NCBI GenBank assembly: GCA_902603555.1
Contig: CACKVD010000005.1
Span: 1 to 64,000 of the forward strand
Reading direction: 5' to 3'
Length of the DNA: 64,000 nucleotides
Source: an uncultured Pelagibacteraceae bacterium
GTDB lineage: Bacteria; Pseudomonadota; Alphaproteobacteria; Pelagibacterales; Pelagibacteraceae
The position numbers were made by a program, and so were the translations under genes. The notes below the pieces were generated by a model. The model was not told where the DNA came from. It saw nothing but the letters and a program-made list of their open reading frames with translations, and searched no databases. Positions within the stretch are counted from its first letter, which is position 1. The number at the start of each line of letters is the position of its first letter. This document shows positions 36,283-43,854 of this stretch, piece by piece.

Positions 36283-36975
36283 TTAAACCTTAAATTTACT
36301 TTTTTTTGCGTCTTTATAAAAACCCTTTACTGTATCTAAAGTTAATTGATTATATGATTTATTAGATTTTTTGATTTGATCAATAATTTTTGGTGGCATT
36401 GTAATAATTTGACAACCTAATTTTTTTGCTTCTAAATAGTTGTAAGTCTCTCTTGTGCTTGCCCATAAAATTTCAATATTTCTATATTTTCTTGTAAATT
36501 TAATAGATCTATCAAATATTGGAATAGGGTTTTTAAGTTGATCTCCCATTCTACCGGCAAAAATTGAAATAATAGCTCTTGTTTTTTTATTAAGTTGTTG
36601 AGTAATTTTCTTAACTTGTTCAAAAGTGTAGACAGCAGTAATATTTAATTTAATTTTTTCGTTACTTAATTTTTTTATTATTTTTCCAGTAAATTTACCC
36701 TTTGTATTTACTACAGGTATTTTAACATAAACATTTTTTGCCCAATTATTTATAATCTTTCCTTGATTATACATTTCGTCAATATTGTCTGAAAAAACTT
36801 CTAACGAAACTGGTTTGTTATTACTATTTTTTAATAACTTAATTGAATATGATTTATAACTTTTTGCTCCTGATTGCCTCATCAAACTTGGGTTTGTAGT
36901 AAAACCTTTGACAATTTTATCTTTTTTATATTTTAAAAAATTTTTATAATCAGCGCTATCACAAAATATTTTCAT
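36283..36975 (-). CDS. tal: Transaldolase (TalC/FSA-fold)
   Basis: A 230-residue class I aldolase of the small transaldolase / fructose-6-phosphate aldolase group. The N-terminus FCDSADYKNFLKY...GFTTNPSLM and the Schiff-base Lys in VYVKIPVV are characteristic, as are NITAVYTFEQ, SIFAGRMGD and ASTRETYNY. The residue after SL in PVSLEVFSDN is Glu, the state seen in transaldolases, where aldolase-type FSA has Gln; this favours making or using sedoheptulose 7-phosphate. That would feed GmhA in the neighbouring operon. It is 12 bases downstream of the recombinase and six upstream of the GT2-like gene on the same strand. Confidence 0.87.
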   Translation of the reverse strand: MKIFCDSADYKNFLKYKKDKIVKGFTTNPSLMRQSGAKSYKSYSIKLLKNSNNKPVSLEVFSDNIDEMYNQGKIINNWAKNVYVKIPVVNTKGKFTGKIIKKLSNEKIKLNITAVYTFEQVKKITQQLNKKTRAIISIFAGRMGDQLKNPIPIFDRSIKFTRKYRNIEILWASTRETYNYLEAKKLGCQIITMPPKIIDQIKKSNKSYNQLTLDTVKGFYKDAKKSKFKV

Positions 36976-36987
36976 AATTTAAGATTA

Positions 36988-37893
36988 TCATATTTTTATT
37001 TTATTTAATGCGTTATTTTTAAATAGATTTGCCTCTTGAATATATCTTCTTACCATTTGTGTAGTTTTGTGTCCTGTCATAGCCATTATATTTCTCTCTT
37101 CAGCTCCAAATTCAGCAGCTGTTGTGGCAAAACCAGATCTTAAACTATGTCCTGCATACTTTGATGAATCTAATCCGGCTTTTTGTGCATATTTTTTAAT
37201 TATCAGAGCTACTGATTTATCTGAAATTTCAAAAATTTTTTCTTCATTTTTTTTTGATATTTTTTTATCGATATAATCTCTAAGTGTTAACACTGGACAA
37301 AATTCTTGGTTATCAAAGTAGGGGATAGCTTTAACTATCCCTTCTCCTGATTGATCTGTTTTTGATCTTTTAATTAAAATTTTTATTCCCTCAGGTACAA
37401 ATTCAATATCTTCATGTAGTATATTAACCAACTCAGACCTTCTAAAACCACCTGCGAAACCCAATAATATTAATGCTTTATCTCTAATTTTTTCTTTATC
37501 TATTGCTTTAATTATCAATTTTAAATCATTGATTAATAATGGTTTTTTGGCCTTTTGTCTTGACCCCAAAGTTCTTTTGATGCCGTGTAAGTTTTCCATA
37601 ATAATTGGATGTTTAGTGTCAAGATAATGCCCTTTTAATTTATGAATAACGCTTATAGAGGCTATTCTGCGTTTTAAAGTACTAAATTTAGATGATTTTG
37701 AGAGATGTGTTATATAAAGTGCAATTATTTTTGGCTGTGTTGGGATTGAAGATAATCCATTTTTAGAGCAAAAACCAGAAAAGTCTCTAAAATCTGATTG
37801 ATAAGCCCTTAAAGTATTATTAGCTTTTGAATTTTTTAAATTTTTTAAAGTCTCAATTTCTAAGTTCTTAACATCAGTTATTAATTCATTCAT
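36988..37893 (-). CDS. Tyrosine recombinase / site-specific integrase (Xer-like length)
   Basis: A 301-residue tyrosine recombinase. The N-terminal core-binding domain contains NTLRAYQSDFRDFSGFC (about 25-45); the catalytic domain has Arg in GFAGGFRRSELVNI, HxxR in AGHSLRSGFATTA, the second His in MTGHKTTQ and the nucleophile Tyr in MVRRYIQEANLF. All catalytic residues are present and the length equals XerC/XerD rather than large phage integrases. No partner recombinase, excisionase or phage genes are adjacent. A perfect inverted repeat with recombination-site geometry lies six bases upstream of its ATG. It heads a minus-strand run with transaldolase and GT2-like genes. Confidence 0.93.
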   Translation of the reverse strand: MNELITDVKNLEIETLKNLKNSKANNTLRAYQSDFRDFSGFCSKNGLSSIPTQPKIIALYITHLSKSSKFSTLKRRIASISVIHKLKGHYLDTKHPIIMENLHGIKRTLGSRQKAKKPLLINDLKLIIKAIDKEKIRDKALILLGFAGGFRRSELVNILHEDIEFVPEGIKILIKRSKTDQSGEGIVKAIPYFDNQEFCPVLTLRDYIDKKISKKNEEKIFEISDKSVALIIKKYAQKAGLDSSKYAGHSLRSGFATTAAEFGAEERNIMAMTGHKTTQMVRRYIQEANLFKNNALNKIKI

Positions 37894-37899
37894 AAGTAT

Positions 37900-37924
37900 T
37901 TCCGATAACCATTAATTATCGGAA
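37900..37924. repeat. Perfect inverted repeat, dif-like, upstream of the recombinase gene
   Basis: Two 9-base arms, TTCCGATAA (37900-37908) and TTATCGGAA (37916-37924), flank the 7-base spacer CCATTAA. Arms ending in ATAA and beginning with TTAT around a 6-8 base centre are the layout of Xer/dif and other tyrosine recombinase core sites; the left side read as ATTTCCGATAA resembles the left dif arm of enteric bacteria. It begins six bases from the recombinase ATG (37893). It could also be an operator for autoregulation. I saw no second copy in the window while reading, but could not search exhaustively. Confidence 0.6.
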
Positions 37925-37971
37925 CTTATATAACAGGTGATTTTTAATGTCAACAATTATATTTTAAATAA

Positions 37972-38217
37972 ATGGAAACCGATTCAGACACAATTATTAA
38001 ACTATCAGCATTAGGAATACTTGTTCTTATAGGAGTTTGGTACTTATTTAGAGGAACGTGGATTTATATGTTCTGGATAATCTTAACGGCTTTAGACTTA
38101 GTTTACTTATTTTTCGTAATATTTGCTAATACAACAAGTGCTGCTGACCTTATTCCTCCATTGATAATACTTGTAGCTTTGATATTTTGGATAAATAAAA
38201 TGGAAAAAAAGAAGTAA
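37972..38217 (+). CDS. Small membrane protein, 81 residues, unknown
   Basis: I do not recognise this protein. It has three hydrophobic segments (about residues 10-27, 31-53 and 60-75) and a Lys-rich end (MEKKK). It begins 47 bases right of the inverted repeat, divergent from the recombinase, and is followed after two bases by another small membrane ORF and then an alkyltransferase domain gene, so the three probably share a transcript. Confidence 0.65.
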   Translation: METDSDTIIKLSALGILVLIGVWYLFRGTWIYMFWIILTALDLVYLFFVIFANTTSAADLIPPLIILVALIFWINKMEKKK

Positions 38218-38219
38218 AT

Positions 38220-38396
38220 ATGGGCTCAATTGATGGCGAAATTCCTGCGGTATGGTTCTTAATAAGCTCAATAGGGTTTGTTATTTTAACTTTTATTCAA
38301 TATCGAAATACAGGTAAGAGCTTTAACACTATATTCTTGTCTGTAATGACTATTATATTTTTTATAAGTTACATAATTTTATTAATTCCACGGTAA
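38220..38396 (+). CDS. Small membrane protein, 58 residues, unknown
   Basis: Not in the ORF track because of its length. ATG at 38220, TAA at 38394-38396; it begins MGSIDGEIPAVWFLISSIG and continues with a first hydrophobic segment (about residues 10-26), a short polar loop QYRNTGKSFN, and a second segment (37-56) ending IPR. The start is two bases after the preceding stop and the end is six bases before the alkyltransferase start, so this ORF exactly fills the gap, which supports it being real. Function unknown. Confidence 0.6.
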   Translation: MGSIDGEIPAVWFLISSIGFVILTFIQYRNTGKSFNTIFLSVMTIIFFISYIILLIPR

Positions 38397-38402
38397 AAAT
38401 CA

Positions 38403-38672
38403 GTGCAAGGAACAAAATTTCAATTAAAAGTCTGGAATTACCTTAAAACTATACCTAAAGGTAAGGTAAAAACCTATAAACAGGTGGCTATTGGCATAAA
38501 AAGCCCTAAATCGGCTCGTGCTGTAGCTAATGCTTGCGCTAAAAACCCATATGCTCCAAAAATACCCTGTCATAGAGTGATTAGGTCCGATGGATCTCTT
38601 GGTGGCTACTCTGGAAGAGGTGGAATTAAGCAAAAGATCAAATTACTAAGATCTGAAAAGGTAGCGATTTAG
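38403..38672 (+). CDS. Minimal O6-alkylguanine-DNA alkyltransferase domain (MGMT/ATL-like)
   Basis: An 89-residue stand-alone C-terminal domain of O6-methylguanine-DNA methyltransferase. It starts with GTG (in-frame stop just upstream) as MQGTKFQLKVWNYLKTIPKGKVKTY, has the helix-turn-helix with SARAVANACAKNP, and the active-site PCHRVIRSDGSLGGYSGR. The acceptor Cys is present, so direct alkyl transfer is possible, unlike ATL proteins where it is Trp or Ala. The N-terminal RNase H-like domain of Ogt is missing. It ends before the longest non-coding gap in the window. Confidence 0.85.
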   Translation: MQGTKFQLKVWNYLKTIPKGKVKTYKQVAIGIKSPKSARAVANACAKNPYAPKIPCHRVIRSDGSLGGYSGRGGIKQKIKLLRSEKVAI

Positions 38673-38685
38673 CTCTGTTTTAAGG

Positions 38686-38704
38686 CTTTTTTAGGTTAAA
38701 AAAG
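38686..38704 (+). terminator. Possible terminator hairpin after the alkyltransferase gene
   Basis: CTTTTTT (38686-38692), five-base loop AGGTT, then AAAAAAG (38698-38704): a perfect 7-base inverted repeat 14 bases after the stop codon. It is AT-only apart from the outer pair and lacks a following T-run on the plus strand, so termination is only a possibility. Confidence 0.3.
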
Positions 38705-38894
38705 TTAGTAAAATCAACGTTTTTTGACATTTTTAAGTGATTTATTCCTAAATAACACAATTCACCCTTCAGTTGTACCATAAATGAGCTTATAACTAAA
38801 AAAGACCCCTCTACGGGCGTTTAAATGCTATATTCAATTAGTGCATCGCTCTACTATTCAACTATATCAATGCTTTTAGACTGCCCTATTTTTA

Positions 38895-38910
38895 GGTAAT
38901 TTTCATTACC
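38895..38910 (-). repeat. Hairpin with GAAA loop on the minus strand
   Basis: A perfect 6-base stem, GGTAAT (38895-38900) and ATTACC (38905-38910). On the minus strand the four-base loop reads GAAA, a GNRA tetraloop, the most stable common RNA loop. It lies downstream of the EamA gene on that strand, in otherwise unstructured AT-rich sequence, and could be part of a 3' untranslated region or small RNA. Confidence 0.4.
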
Positions 38911-39134
38911 GCAATTGAAAAAAAGCCCCTATTTTAAAGGATTATTTGATGTTTTTTATAATTTGGCAAAAATCTAAACTATTACACAGCATATTAAGTT
39001 AATTTGATATTAAATATTCCAAAAATATTCTAATAATTGTATTAATTATAAAGTTAATAAAACACAATAAATACAATAATTTAAATACTATACTTAATGT
39101 AATACTTTAAATATTAGTAAATAAACAATACCTA

Positions 39135-39986
39135 TTATTTAACTTTTTTGACTAAGTTCTCTCTTCTTGAGATGTAGATACCACTAAATACAATAATAAA
39201 TAATCCTAAGAAAGTCCAATTATCTGGGAAATCACTAAAGAAATAATAGCCTATAATGATGTTTGTAATAATTTCAAAGTAGCTAAATGGAGCTAATTTA
39301 GAAGCATCAGCATATTTGAGAGACAGTATTAAGAATAAATGCCCTATACAGGCAAATATACCTATGGCAGCCATCATAGACCACTGATTTAAGCTAGGTT
39401 TAACCCATACAAATGGCATTACAGTGGATATAATTATGGCCCCTACTACACCAGTTAACAATAAAGTTAATAAGGGGTTGTCTGAGGTACTTAGTTTACG
39501 AGTAATGATCAAATAAAACCCATACATTAAACCTGTTCCAAGAGCAGCTATACTTGCTAAGTTAATTTCAACAAATCCTGGTCTTATAACTACTAAAGAA
39601 CCTATAAAACCTATAATTACTGCAGACCATCTTCTAAATCCTACCTTCTCACCTAAAAAAACTGGAGAAAAAGCTGTAACAATTAAAGGAGCAACAAAAG
39701 CTAGGGTTAATGCTTTTGCTAAAGAAATTACCGAAATTGAATAGAAGAAACAAATATTAGCAGTTAAAAGAATTAAACCTCTTATGAATTGTAATTTTGG
39801 TTTATCCGTCCATACAAGATTTTTTCGAAAAAAGAAAAACATAATAGGAAAAGTGAAAGCCACTGTAAAAAAATATCTTGCCCATGTAATTTGTAATACT
39901 GGAAGATCTGCACTTAAATATTTTGCAAATCCATCCATTATAGGAAGCATCACCCATGCCAATAGATTAAAAGTTATAGCCTTCAT
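39135..39986 (-). CDS. EamA/RhaT-family drug/metabolite transporter
   Basis: A 283-residue permease with ten hydrophobic segments in two EamA repeats (first ending near residue 135 after GFIGSLVVIRPGF). It begins FNLLAWVMLPIMDGFAKYLS and contains QITWARYFFTVAF and YADASKLAPFSYFEIITNIIIGYYFF, typical of S-adenosylmethionine/riboflavin/amino-acid exporter-like DMT proteins; the substrate cannot be inferred. It lies 20 bases after the AEC transporter on the same strand and has the long non-coding gap at its 3' side. Confidence 0.88.
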   Translation of the reverse strand: MKAITFNLLAWVMLPIMDGFAKYLSADLPVLQITWARYFFTVAFTFPIMFFFFRKNLVWTDKPKLQFIRGLILLTANICFFYSISVISLAKALTLAFVAPLIVTAFSPVFLGEKVGFRRWSAVIIGFIGSLVVIRPGFVEINLASIAALGTGLMYGFYLIITRKLSTSDNPLLTLLLTGVVGAIIISTVMPFVWVKPSLNQWSMMAAIGIFACIGHLFLILSLKYADASKLAPFSYFEIITNIIIGYYFFSDFPDNWTFLGLFIIVFSGIYISRRENLVKKVK

Positions 39987-40006
39987 TTTTAGAAGGAGGA
40001 TATAGA

Positions 40007-40909
40007 TTAATTAAAGTATTTTAAAGCAAAGAATACGACGATTGGTATGGTTATAAATGACATTAATGTTGATACAACAATAGTACTAGCAACACTATCA
40101 ACAATTTTTTTAGGTGAATATATTGAGGCAACTAAATAATTTAGAACAGCACTAGGCATTGAACATTGAATTAACAAAACACCAGCTGCAAAACCTTCTA
40201 AATTAAAGTATAGAATTAATAAATATCCAATTATAGGTCCAACAATTACACGTCCTATAGAAGAGAATATAGCTTTATTTAGAGAAAAAACTTTAAGTCT
40301 TGTTAATGCTATTCCTAAAGACATCAAAATAAGAAATATAGTTGCATACATTAATAAGAAAGTAGTATTTTCGACAAATCCTGGAAGTTCTAAATCATAA
40401 TAAAGTAAAAATACCGAAACTATTATCGCATAAAAGGGAGGACTTTTAATTATAACGTTAATACTAAATTTTCTATCTGCTAAAAAAACACCTAAAGTAA
40501 AGTGACACAAAATAATTAGAGCAGATATCGCAGCTGAAACTCCAAGACCTTGAGACCCATAAGCAAATAAACAAATTGGTAAACCCATATTTCCTGTATT
40601 AGGCATTGTTAATGGAGGAAGCTCTCTAATAATATCTTTAGTTTTCAGAAGATATAGAATTATAATTCCAGTAAACATAAATCCAGCAATAGCTAGAGCG
40701 TAATACCAAAAGTAATTTATAAAAATATTGAATGAAATATTTACAGGATTTAAAGCATAAATAATCATTGCAGGAGTTCCTACATTTGCTGCAAAATTTG
40801 TAATGAATGCTGTATCTATTTTTGGGTTTTTCTTGCCTAAATAATAACCAATACCAACAACAAAAAATACAGGAAACAAAACCTCAAAAAGTTTTATGTA
40901 GATATCCAT
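40007..40909 (-). CDS. AEC-family (auxin efflux carrier-like) permease
   Basis: A 300-residue membrane protein with about ten segments: KLFEVLFPVFFVVGIGYYLGKK at the N-terminus, NVGTPAMIIYAL, the LTMPNTGNMGLPICLFAYG motif of AEC permeases and CSMPSAVLNYLVA near the end. Bacterial members export or import small organic acids (for example malonate or malate). It overlaps hom by one base, so it may share the argC-lipoprotein-hom transcript. Substrate unknown. Confidence 0.87.
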   Translation of the reverse strand: MDIYIKLFEVLFPVFFVVGIGYYLGKKNPKIDTAFITNFAANVGTPAMIIYALNPVNISFNIFINYFWYYALAIAGFMFTGIIILYLLKTKDIIRELPPLTMPNTGNMGLPICLFAYGSQGLGVSAAISALIILCHFTLGVFLADRKFSINVIIKSPPFYAIIVSVFLLYYDLELPGFVENTTFLLMYATIFLILMSLGIALTRLKVFSLNKAIFSSIGRVIVGPIIGYLLILYFNLEGFAAGVLLIQCSMPSAVLNYLVASIYSPKKIVDSVASTIVVSTLMSFITIPIVVFFALKYFN

Positions 40910-42201
40910 TAATTATATAGTCTAATTAATGTTGGAAATTTAAGAATATTCTTATTCTTTTTAAATACTGATAAACAGTTTCTTGCGTTAATTTCTGTTG
41001 TTTTATGCGTAATAATTACGATTGTTGCTTTTTTATTTTTCTTATCAGGTGTTTGAATTATTCTTTTAACTGAAATTTTATATTTGGCTAATCTATTTGT
41101 AATTAACGAAAGAACACCTTGCTTATCTTTGACTTCAAATCTTAAATAAAGTGAGTTTGTATATTTATCATTACTAAATGGCTTAATAGACCTTCTTTTA
41201 TTAGAAGAAATACCAAAAGGATATTTAGTATTTCCTCTTAATATTGATAATAAGTCTGATAATAATGAAGAGGAAGTTGGCCCAGGTCCAGCACCCTCCC
41301 CTTGTAAAACGCTTTCCCCTACTGGTTTACCTTCTGTAATTACAGCATTCATAACACCATTAACATTTCCTATATATGTATTTTTACTTACCAAACATGG
41401 ATGTACTGTTTCAAACAATTGACCATTAATAATTTCAGAAATTCCAAGTAGTTTAACTCTAAGACCCAACTGACTTGCGATTTTAATGTCTTCCAATTTG
41501 ATATTTTCAATTCCTTCCATGATACATTTACTTTTAGAAATTTTTGTATTGAATGAAAGAGCTGACAATATTCTAATTTTAGCAAAAGCATCAAAACCAT
41601 TTAAATCTAATTTTGGATTACCTGGTTCAGCATAACCTAATAGTTGTGCTTTTTTTAAAACCTTATCAAAATTTTCACCAGTTTTTTCCATTTCAGTTAA
41701 GATATAATTTGTTGTCCCATTTAAAATTCCATAAATTTTGTTAATTTTATTAGTAGCTAAACCTTCCTTTATTGTTCTAAGGATTGGAATACCGCCAGCA
41801 ACTGAAGCCTCAAATTCTAAATTTACATTATTTTTTTCAGCTAATTTTGCTAAGTAATCTCCATGTTTTGCTATCAGAGCTTTATTCGGAGTAATAACAT
41901 TAACTTTATTTCTTAGAGCAGTTTCGACAATTTTCTTAGAAATACCATCTGATTGACCAATCGACTCAAATAAAATATCAACTTTTTTTGATTTAAATAT
42001 TGTTAACGGATTTGAGTAAAAAATTTTTTTATCTATTTTGAAATTTCTTTTTTTATTTTTATTCTTAGCAGAAATAGCAACTATCTTAATTTTTTTACCT
42101 GATTTAACTTCAATTTCATTTTTTTTAATATTAAGTTCATTATAAAGATAAATACCAATCTGTCCTAACCCTACAATTGCAATATTAATAAATTTATTCA
42201 T
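40909..42201 (-). CDS. hom: Homoserine dehydrogenase
   Basis: Reduces aspartate semialdehyde to homoserine, the branch point to threonine and methionine. The 430 residues show an N-terminal NAD(P) fold (IVGLGQIGIYLYNEL), the catalytic segment YGILNGTTNYILTEM and LGYAEPGNPKLDLNGFDAFAKIRILSAL, and a C-terminal ACT domain (about 345-430, LRFEVKDKQGVLSLITNRLA) for feedback control. The ATG begins directly after the stop of the small lipoprotein gene. Homoserine would feed the riboswitch-controlled metY 2.3 kb away. Confidence 0.95.
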   Translation of the reverse strand: MNKFINIAIVGLGQIGIYLYNELNIKKNEIEVKSGKKIKIVAISAKNKNKKRNFKIDKKIFYSNPLTIFKSKKVDILFESIGQSDGISKKIVETALRNKVNVITPNKALIAKHGDYLAKLAEKNNVNLEFEASVAGGIPILRTIKEGLATNKINKIYGILNGTTNYILTEMEKTGENFDKVLKKAQLLGYAEPGNPKLDLNGFDAFAKIRILSALSFNTKISKSKCIMEGIENIKLEDIKIASQLGLRVKLLGISEIINGQLFETVHPCLVSKNTYIGNVNGVMNAVITEGKPVGESVLQGEGAGPGPTSSSLLSDLLSILRGNTKYPFGISSNKRRSIKPFSNDKYTNSLYLRFEVKDKQGVLSLITNRLAKYKISVKRIIQTPDKKNKKATIVIITHKTTEINARNCLSVFKKNKNILKFPTLIRLYN

Positions 42202-42363
42202 TTAACCATCTATTTTTGGATAAGGATTATTTTTTGCATATTCTTCAAGTTGAATTCTAAATTCCTCAAAACTGATTTCATCTGAAAAATTAATGTCATT
42301 TCTAATATTATTAGATGAACAAGAAGCTAAAAAAAATATAGTTATAAGAAAAAATTTACTCAT
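42202..42363 (-). CDS. Small predicted lipoprotein, 53 residues, unknown
   Basis: Not in the ORF track. On the minus strand the ATG (42363-42361) overlaps the argC stop in an ATGA, and the TAA (42204-42202) directly abuts the hom ATG. The peptide begins MSKFFLITIFFLASCSSNN, a short signal with the lipobox LASC, then an acidic 38-residue tail ending NNPYPKIDG. The exact fit between argC and hom and the clear lipobox support a real gene. No family is recognised; small lipoproteins of this kind often anchor in the inner or outer membrane. Confidence 0.75.
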   Translation of the reverse strand: MSKFFLITIFFLASCSSNNIRNDINFSDEISFEEFRIQLEEYAKNNPYPKIDG

Positions 42364-43382
42364 TTAAAACCTTCATCATTTTTAAATCCAAATTTTAAAT
42401 TCATATTTTGAATAGCTTGTCCTGCTCCACCTTTAATTAAGTTATCTATTGCAGATAATATAATAATCTTATTTTTATATTTTGTTTTAAAAACTGAGAT
42501 AAAACAATTATTAGTATTAATAACATCATTTGTACTTATCAAAGTATCATTCTTTAAAATCTTAACAAATTTACTTTTTTTATAAAATTGTTTTAAAATC
42601 TTTTCAATTTTTGTCACTGAAAAACTTGATTTCAAATCAACATATATAGTGCTTAAAATACCTCTAAACATAGGCGTTAAATGAGGTGTGAAAGTAAATT
42701 CCACATTTGATTTAATATATTTTTTTAATTCTTGATCAATTTCTGAATTATGTCTGTGGAAACCTAGGCCATAAGCACTTAAAGATTCATATAAGTTTTT
42801 TTTCTGATATTTTTTATGCACACTTCTTCCAGCACCAGAATAACCTGATTTTGAGTCTATAATTATATTTTTAACATTAATAGAATTACTTTTTACTAAT
42901 GGTATTAATGGTAAAAGAACCGATGTAGGATAACAACCTGGACATCCTATAATCTTAAAATCTTTAATTTTTTTACCTATAATTTCTGGCAAAGCATAAA
43001 TACTTTTTTTAATATTAGATATTGCTTTATGTTTTTGTTTATACCATTTAAGATATTCTGAACTTTTCTTTAATCTGAAATCTGCTGCTAAATCAATTAA
43101 AGTATTCTTTTTTAATAAATGATTAGAAATTTCTTGAGCTTCACCATTCGGGAGCGCTGTAAAAATTATATCAACTTCTTTCAAAAATTTCTTGTTAAAT
43201 TTGACAATTTTAGGTAAATTTTTTGATGCTAAAGACTTTTCATAAAATGAAATTTTTTTACCAACAGAAGTATTTCCACATAAATATCTGATATTTACAT
43301 TTTTATGCTTTACTAATAATTTTATTAGTTGAACACCAATGTATCCAGTTGAACCAGCAATTAAAGCATTAAGCTTAAGCAT
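42360..43382 (-). CDS. argC: N-acetyl-gamma-glutamyl-phosphate reductase
   Basis: ArgC performs the third step of arginine synthesis. The 340 residues have the N-terminal ALIAGSTGYIGVQLIKLL dinucleotide fold, the active-site Cys in KIIGCPGCYPTSVLLPL (about residue 150), and GYSGAGRSVHKK, SAYGLGFHRHNSEI and FTPHLTPMFRGIL. It is 33 bases downstream of rpsI, which in many alphaproteobacteria is followed by argC. Its stop overlaps the small lipoprotein start by four bases. Confidence 0.95.
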   Translation of the reverse strand: MLKLNALIAGSTGYIGVQLIKLLVKHKNVNIRYLCGNTSVGKKISFYEKSLASKNLPKIVKFNKKFLKEVDIIFTALPNGEAQEISNHLLKKNTLIDLAADFRLKKSSEYLKWYKQKHKAISNIKKSIYALPEIIGKKIKDFKIIGCPGCYPTSVLLPLIPLVKSNSINVKNIIIDSKSGYSGAGRSVHKKYQKKNLYESLSAYGLGFHRHNSEIDQELKKYIKSNVEFTFTPHLTPMFRGILSTIYVDLKSSFSVTKIEKILKQFYKKSKFVKILKNDTLISTNDVINTNNCFISVFKTKYKNKIIILSAIDNLIKGGAGQAIQNMNLKFGFKNDEGFK

Positions 43383-43415
43383 TTTTTATTATAGCAGTTT
43401 AAAGTTAAAAAAGAA

Positions 43416-43853
43416 TTATCTTTTAGAGAATTGGAAGCTTCTTCTAGCCTTTTTTCTTCCAGGTTTTTTTCTCTCAACGGCCCTAGAATCTCTAGTGGTT
43501 AATTTTTCGGTTTTAAGTGTAGATTTTAAATTTTCATCAAACATAACTAAAGCTTTTGAAATACCATGAACCATAGCACCAGCTTGACCTGTTGGTCCAC
43601 CACCTTTAACACTACATCTTACATCATACTCAGTTGCTTGATTAATTAATTCAAATGGTCTTGTTATTTGCATCTTGTGATTATCACTTGAAAAATAGTC
43701 ACTAAAAAGTTTACCATTTACATAAATTTTTCCAGATCCTTTTTTTAACCAAACTTTGGCAATTGACGTTTTTCTTCTACCTGTAGCATATTTACTATCT
43801 TTAAAATCTAATTTAAGTTTCGGTGTCTTTGAGGCAGTCTGTGTATTTTCCAT
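43416..43853 (-). CDS. rpsI: 30S ribosomal protein S9
   Basis: S9 contacts the P-site tRNA with its basic tail. The 145 residues include a short N-terminal extension (MENTQTASKTPK), the core ATGRRKTSIAKVWLKKGSG, VKGGGPTGQAGAMVHGISKAL and the conserved C-terminal tail KKPGRKKARRSFQFSKR. It follows rplM after one base, the universal rplM-rpsI pair. Confidence 0.97.
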   Translation of the reverse strand: MENTQTASKTPKLKLDFKDSKYATGRRKTSIAKVWLKKGSGKIYVNGKLFSDYFSSDNHKMQITRPFELINQATEYDVRCSVKGGGPTGQAGAMVHGISKALVMFDENLKSTLKTEKLTTRDSRAVERKKPGRKKARRSFQFSKR

Positions 43854-43854
43854 A

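Larger units (their letters stand above)
38673..39134. other. Longest intergenic region of the window (about 460 bases)
   Basis: Between convergent genes (alkyltransferase domain, plus; EamA transporter, minus). No supportable ORF or RNA gene is recognised. The left part (38680-38940) contains hairpins and two copies of a near-identical motif, AAAAAAGACCCCT (38798-38810) and AAAAAAAGCCCCT (38918-38930), 120 bases apart; read on the minus strand each is a short G-run followed by six or seven T, as in terminators. The right part (38960-39134) is almost pure A/T. It may hold terminators, a small RNA or the remains of a lost gene. Confidence 0.5.

Noticed and set aside
27414-37924. Island integrated at the tRNA-Glu 3' end by the recombinase
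   Set aside because: I looked for a second copy of the tRNA 3' end near the right side of the region and did not see one; the dif-like repeat also does not match the tRNA sequence. tRNA-targeted integration is therefore not supported.
38825-38899. 24-residue ORF (MLYSISASLYYS...) in the long non-coding gap
   Set aside because: No ribosome binding site, no hydrophobic or domain pattern, and its 3' end runs into the hairpin; probably chance.
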